Positions 61,063 to 64,000 of a stretch of 64,000 nt of DNA are shown here, piece after piece (position 1 is the first letter of the stretch; every line of letters starts with the position of its first letter). The notes under the pieces are model-generated. The model saw only the letters and a list, made by a program, of their open reading frames with translations. It did not search any database and was not told the DNA's origin. Position numbers and translations under genes: made by a program. Source of the stretch: Alteribacillus sp. YIM 98480. GTDB taxonomy: Bacteria; Bacillota; Bacilli; Bacillales; Marinococcaceae. Location of the stretch: positions 1 through 64,000 of the forward strand of contig NZ_VTOK01000008.1 in the NCBI RefSeq assembly GCF_009765375.1, written 5' to 3'.

Positions 61063-63039
61063 TCATCCTTCCGCTTTTAATTCAAGTACCATGTCACGAA
61101 GCTCTGCAGCCCGTTCAAATTGAAGATCCCTGGCTGCTTGTTTCATTTCTGCTTCTAATTCATCGATTACTTTTTGACGTTCTTTCTTACTCATTTTCGC
61201 AAGTGCAGGCTTGTCGAAGTCTTCCTGTTCCTCTGAAGCGATCGTCGCTTGAATTAAATCAGGAATGTCTTTTTGGATCGTCTTTGGAGTAATACCATGT
61301 TTCTCATTATAATCTTCCTGAATTTCGCGGCGGCGGTTCGTTTCACTGATCGCAACATTCATGGAATCTGTTAATTTATCAGCATACATTATGACGTGCC
61401 CGTTGGCATTTCTTGCCGCACGCCCCATCGTCTGAATGAGTGAGCGTTCGGCACGGAGAAAACCTTCTTTATCAGCATCAAGAATAGCAACGAGTGAAAC
61501 TTCCGGGATATCCAGCCCTTCCCGGAGCAGGTTGATTCCTACGAGTACGTCAAATTCACCGAGCCGAAGCTGGCGCACAATATCAATCCGCTCTAATGTT
61601 TTTATATCAGAGTGTAAATATTTTACACGAATCCCCACTTCTTTTAAATAATCTGTTAAATCCTCTGCCATCTTTTTCGTTAATGTGGTAACAAGCACTC
61701 GCTCTTTGCTTTCTTTTCTTTCATTTATTTCTCCGATTAAATCATCAATCTGCCCTTCAATCGGCCGAACATCAATCGTTGGATCAAGGAGCCCGGTCGG
61801 CCGGATGATTTGTTCAACCATTTCAGGTGAATGCTCGAGTTCATATGGACCAGGGGTTGCTGATACATACACGGCTTGACGAACACGCTTTTCAAACTCT
61901 TCAAATTGCAAAGGCCTGTTATCCATAGCTGATGGCAAGCGGAAACCATGATCAACAAGCACTCCTTTTCGAGCCCTGTCCCCGTTGTACATCCCCCGCA
62001 CTTGCGGCAGTGTCACATGGGACTCATCAACAACAATCAAGAAATCTTCCGGAAAGAAATCAAGTAATGTATAAGGAGATTCCCCTGGTTTACGAAATGT
62101 CAGATGCCGGGAATAGTTTTCAATACCCGAACAAAAACCCATTTCTTTCATCATTTCAATGTCATAATTAGTGCGCTGTTCGAGACGCTGGGCTTCCAGT
62201 TCTCTCCCTTTTTCCCGGAAATAAGCAAGCTGTTCCTCTAATTCTTTTTCAATATTTTTAATCGCCCGGGTCATCTTTTCTTCTCGGGTAACAAAGTGAG
62301 AAGCCGGGAAAATAGCTACGTGATTGCGTTCACCGAGAATTTCACCAGTGAGAGCATCCACTTCCGTTATACGGTCTATCTCATCACCGAAAAACTCCAC
62401 TCGAATGCAGTGTTCATCTCGTGAAGCTGGAAATATTTCTACGACATCCCCTCTTACGCGGAACGTACCACGAACAAAATTAATATCATTGCGTTCATAT
62501 TGGATATCAACGAGTTCGCGCAACACATCGTCTCTTTCCATTTCCATGCCTGAGCGCAGAGAAAGAACCAGATCGCGGTACTCTTCTGGCGAACCTAAAC
62601 CATAAATACAGGATACACTGGCAACGATAATAACATCGTTACGTTCAAATAAGGCACTCGTCGCAGAGTGGCGCAATTTATCAATTTCATCATTTATACT
62701 TGCGTCTTTTTCTATATACATATCTGTCTGCGGGATATATGCTTCCGGCTGATAATAGTCGTAATAACTGACAAAATATTCAACTGCATTGTTAGGAAAC
62801 AGCTCTTTAAACTCGCTGTAAAGCTGTCCCGCCAATGTTTTATTATGTGCGATGACAAGGGTTGGCTTATTAACTTCTTTTATAACGTTGGACACTGTAA
62901 ATGTTTTACCTGTTCCTGTGGCACCAAGCAAGGTCTGGTGTTTCTTCCCTTCCTTTATTCCTTGCGTTAATGCTTTAATGGCCTCAGGCTGATCCCCTTC
63001 TGGATCATATTTGGAGACTAAATTAAAGGTTTCATTCAT
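61063..63039 (-). CDS. uvrB: UvrABC system protein B
   Basis: A 658-residue helicase-like protein that verifies damage and loads UvrC. Walker [13 protein letters not shown], the beta-hairpin [19 protein letters not shown] box [10 protein letters not shown], motif [11 protein letters not shown] and the C-terminal UVR motif for UvrA/UvrC contact are all present. It lies directly before uvrA and behind an SOS-type promoter. Confidence 0.98.
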   Translation of the reverse strand: MNETFNLVSKYDPEGDQPEAIKALTQGIKEGKKHQTLLGATGTGKTFTVSNVIKEVNKPTLVIAHNKTLAGQLYSEFKELFPNNAVEYFVSYYDYYQPEAYIPQTDMYIEKDASINDEIDKLRHSATSALFERNDVIIVASVSCIYGLGSPEEYRDLVLSLRSGMEMERDDVLRELVDIQYERNDINFVRGTFRVRGDVVEIFPASRDEHCIRVEFFGDEIDRITEVDALTGEILGERNHVAIFPASHFVTREEKMTRAIKNIEKELEEQLAYFREKGRELEAQRLEQRTNYDIEMMKEMGFCSGIENYSRHLTFRKPGESPYTLLDFFPEDFLIVVDESHVTLPQVRGMYNGDRARKGVLVDHGFRLPSAMDNRPLQFEEFEKRVRQAVYVSATPGPYELEHSPEMVEQIIRPTGLLDPTIDVRPIEGQIDDLIGEINERKESKERVLVTTLTKKMAEDLTDYLKEVGIRVKYLHSDIKTLERIDIVRQLRLGEFDVLVGINLLREGLDIPEVSLVAILDADKEGFLRAERSLIQTMGRAARNANGHVIMYADKLTDSMNVAISETNRRREIQEDYNEKHGITPKTIQKDIPDLIQATIASEEQEDFDKPALAKMSKKERQKVIDELEAEMKQAARDLQFERAAELRDMVLELKAEG

Positions 63040-63095
63040 GCCCTATCCCTCGCTTCGTTTAAATCCTACTCACATCTTTTCAATACCGCTTATAC

Positions 63096-63146
63096 ATTAT
63101 ACCACATAACACGTCAATTCAAACGGATTTTTCGAATATATGTTCG
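63096..63146 (-). promoter_or_regulatory. uvrBA promoter region with a LexA (SOS) box
   Basis: CGAATATATGTTCG (63133-63146) differs by one base from the Bacillus SOS box CGAAC-N4-GTTCG. Downstream on the minus strand is an extended -10, TGGTATAAT (63101-63096 for TATAAT), 60 bp before the uvrB start. DNA damage induction through LexA is inferred. Confidence 0.75.
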
Positions 63147-63157
63147 CATTTGTTTTT

Positions 63158-63193
63158 TAAAAAAACGACGGTGCTGTTTTCCGTCGTTTTAAG
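63158..63193 (-). terminator. Terminator after the CsbA-like gene
   Basis: On the minus strand AAAACGACGG pairs with CCGTCGTTTT around AAAACAGCA and continues into T-rich sequence. It overlaps the stop of the upstream gene. Confidence 0.8.
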
Positions 63194-63413
63194 GTCCCGT
63201 ATTCTGATGTTTCCCTATTCGCCAGCCTACAGGCATGGCTGCAGCAAGAGAAACAGCTGCTGTCAGCATTATTCCCAGCCCCATTTTCCACGGCTGAAAA
63301 GCTGCTGTAATCATAAGAGCAACCAAGACGCCGCCAATAAAACTATGGGTAAGACGTACACCTGCCAGCATAAGAAAAAATGGAAGCAGCACGGCTCCGA
63401 CTACTGTCACCAC
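63189..63413 (-). CDS. csbA: CsbA-like small membrane protein (DUF2198)
   Basis: A 74-residue protein with about three hydrophobic segments (residues 3-18, 26-40, 45-62) and LPFFLMLAGVRLTHSFIGGVL, resembling the start of B. subtilis CsbA (FPFMLVVLFTRVTF). Its place between minJ and uvrB is where csbA lies in B. subtilis. The function is unknown; in B. subtilis csbA is sigma-B dependent, and I did not find a clear sigma-B promoter here. Confidence 0.6.
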   Translation of the reverse strand: MVTVVGAVLLPFFLMLAGVRLTHSFIGGVLVALMITAAFQPWKMGLGIMLTAAVSLAAAMPVGWRIGKHQNTGP

Positions 63414-63461
63414 AAATATCAGTCCTTTTTCTGAAACAGAGGCATTTAATTATGTCCTCTG

Positions 63462-64000
63462 TTACGCTTCTTTTGTTATTATTTCCTGTAAATTCCGTTC
63501 TTTTACAAGCAGCACCCCAAGTTCATGATGCTCATTATCATAAACAGTAGACTGAGCATGTCTAATCTCGCCTTGTTGATCACATACTTCTACTTTGCAG
63601 TATGCTGAATTTTTTTGCAGAGCGTCATAAAACTCACTTTCATTGTTTACAACCTGTCCGTTTACTTTCATTATCACTTCACCAGGTTTCAGTCCCATTT
63701 TTTCTGCTGGAGATTCAGGGAGAATCCCAAGTATTCTGATGCCTCGCTGCTGCAGTTTGAACAAAGGTGTTTTTGCTCGTTCTTTTCGTTTCATCCAAAA
63801 GGTGATCACTTCTCGAGCCACAACACCAGTGACAGCAGTATACATAATAAAATCAGGATAATAAAAAGCAGAAACAGCGCCTGCTCCAATGAACAATGCT
63901 AATATAACCACAATAAGCCCAGTCTGCTTGACTGCGTTTTTTGGCAGCGTGTGAAACATAGTGTACTTGGCCCCTATCGCAAACGGTATAAGAAAAAGCG
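63462..64000 (-). CDS. minJ: MinJ, C-terminal part (gene runs out of the window)
   Basis: The frame is open to the window edge, so only the last 179 residues are seen: two membrane segments (about TGLIVVILALFIGAGAVSAF and a YTAVTGVV stretch) followed by a PDZ domain with RGIRILGILPESPAEKMGLK, PGEVIMKVNGQVVNNESEFY and a HHELGVLLV end. In B. subtilis MinJ links DivIVA and MinD at the septum. An internal ATG at 63959 is not the start, because coding continues upstream (IPFAIGAKYT). Assignment rests on domain and position. Confidence 0.8.
   Translation of the reverse strand, partial: LFLIPFAIGAKYTMFHTLPKNAVKQTGLIVVILALFIGAGAVSAFYYPDFIMYTAVTGVVAREVITFWMKRKERAKTPLFKLQQRGIRILGILPESPAEKMGLKPGEVIMKVNGQVVNNESEFYDALQKNSAYCKVEVCDQQGEIRHAQSTVYDNEHHELGVLLVKERNLQEIITKEA

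Overview
The window looks like chromosome from a low-to-mid-GC, probably halophilic or alkaliphilic member of the Bacillaceae. This rests on Shine-Dalgarno sites close to AGGAGG, a Bacillus-type tmRNA, CggR/CtsR/LexA operators of the Bacillus type, and a core gene order that largely follows Bacillus subtilis (ssrA-smpB-rnr-est-secG, eno-gpmI-tpiA-pgk-gapA-cggR, rpoN, clpP, crh-whiA-yvcK-rapZ-NUDIX, trxB, TPR protein, his operon, yvoF-ppaX-yvoD-lgt-hprK, yvlDCB, uvrA-uvrB, csbA-like, minJ). The species is not identifiable from sequence alone. Almost every gene is on the minus strand; clpP and one small secreted-protein gene are the exceptions.

Positions 1-21300 are accessory. On the left, a tyrosine recombinase with a DUF3231 gene sits just downstream of the 3' end of a tRNA-Leu(CAA) gene, as expected for one end of an integrated element that runs out of the window. 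A tRNA operon (promoter, a short tRNA-like remnant, tRNA-Leu(UAA), tRNA-Leu(CAA)) follows. Positions 3278-6085 hold a tight five-gene operon of unknown function with two related lipoproteins. Positions 6358-16976 form a probable copper-handling region: YdhK-type lipoprotein, secreted Met/His-rich peptide, BNR-like lipoprotein, two-component system, DUF302 protein, multicopper oxidase, CopB-type ATPase, SHOCT membrane protein and CopZ. Positions 17000-20000 contain decayed genes: the last 25 codons of copA, a broken ArsR regulator beside its SRPBCC partner, a frameshifted unknown gene and a possible aldose-epimerase scrap, around an acyltransferase. WrbA follows.

Positions 21330-64000 are mostly core. 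ssrA and smpB (trans-translation), RNase R, two alpha/beta hydrolases and SecG lead into the lower-glycolysis operon controlled by CggR. After RpoN and an amphi-Trp protein comes clpP with a CtsR-type promoter, then the Crh-WhiA-YvcK-RapZ-NUDIX cluster of carbon and cell-wall regulators, thioredoxin reductase and a TPR protein. The complete histidine operon hisZGDB-HAF-IE is interrupted between hisB and hisH by a 394-bp array of 21-bp repeats. Phosphate/lipoprotein genes (yvoF, ppaX, yvoD, lgt, hprK), envelope-stress-like yvlBCD, SOS-regulated uvrBA, a CsbA-like protein and the 3' part of minJ end the window.

The most interesting signals are structural. lgt ends in an in-frame A AAA AAG slippery heptamer directly before its stop, and the -1 frame then stays open for 87 codons of protein-like sequence with no start codon of its own. 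A 21-bp-period array lies inside the his operon. A modular intergenic repeat family occurs in three copies (near 3.0, 11.3 and 37.6 kb). No CRISPR array, insertion sequence or replication origin was seen.
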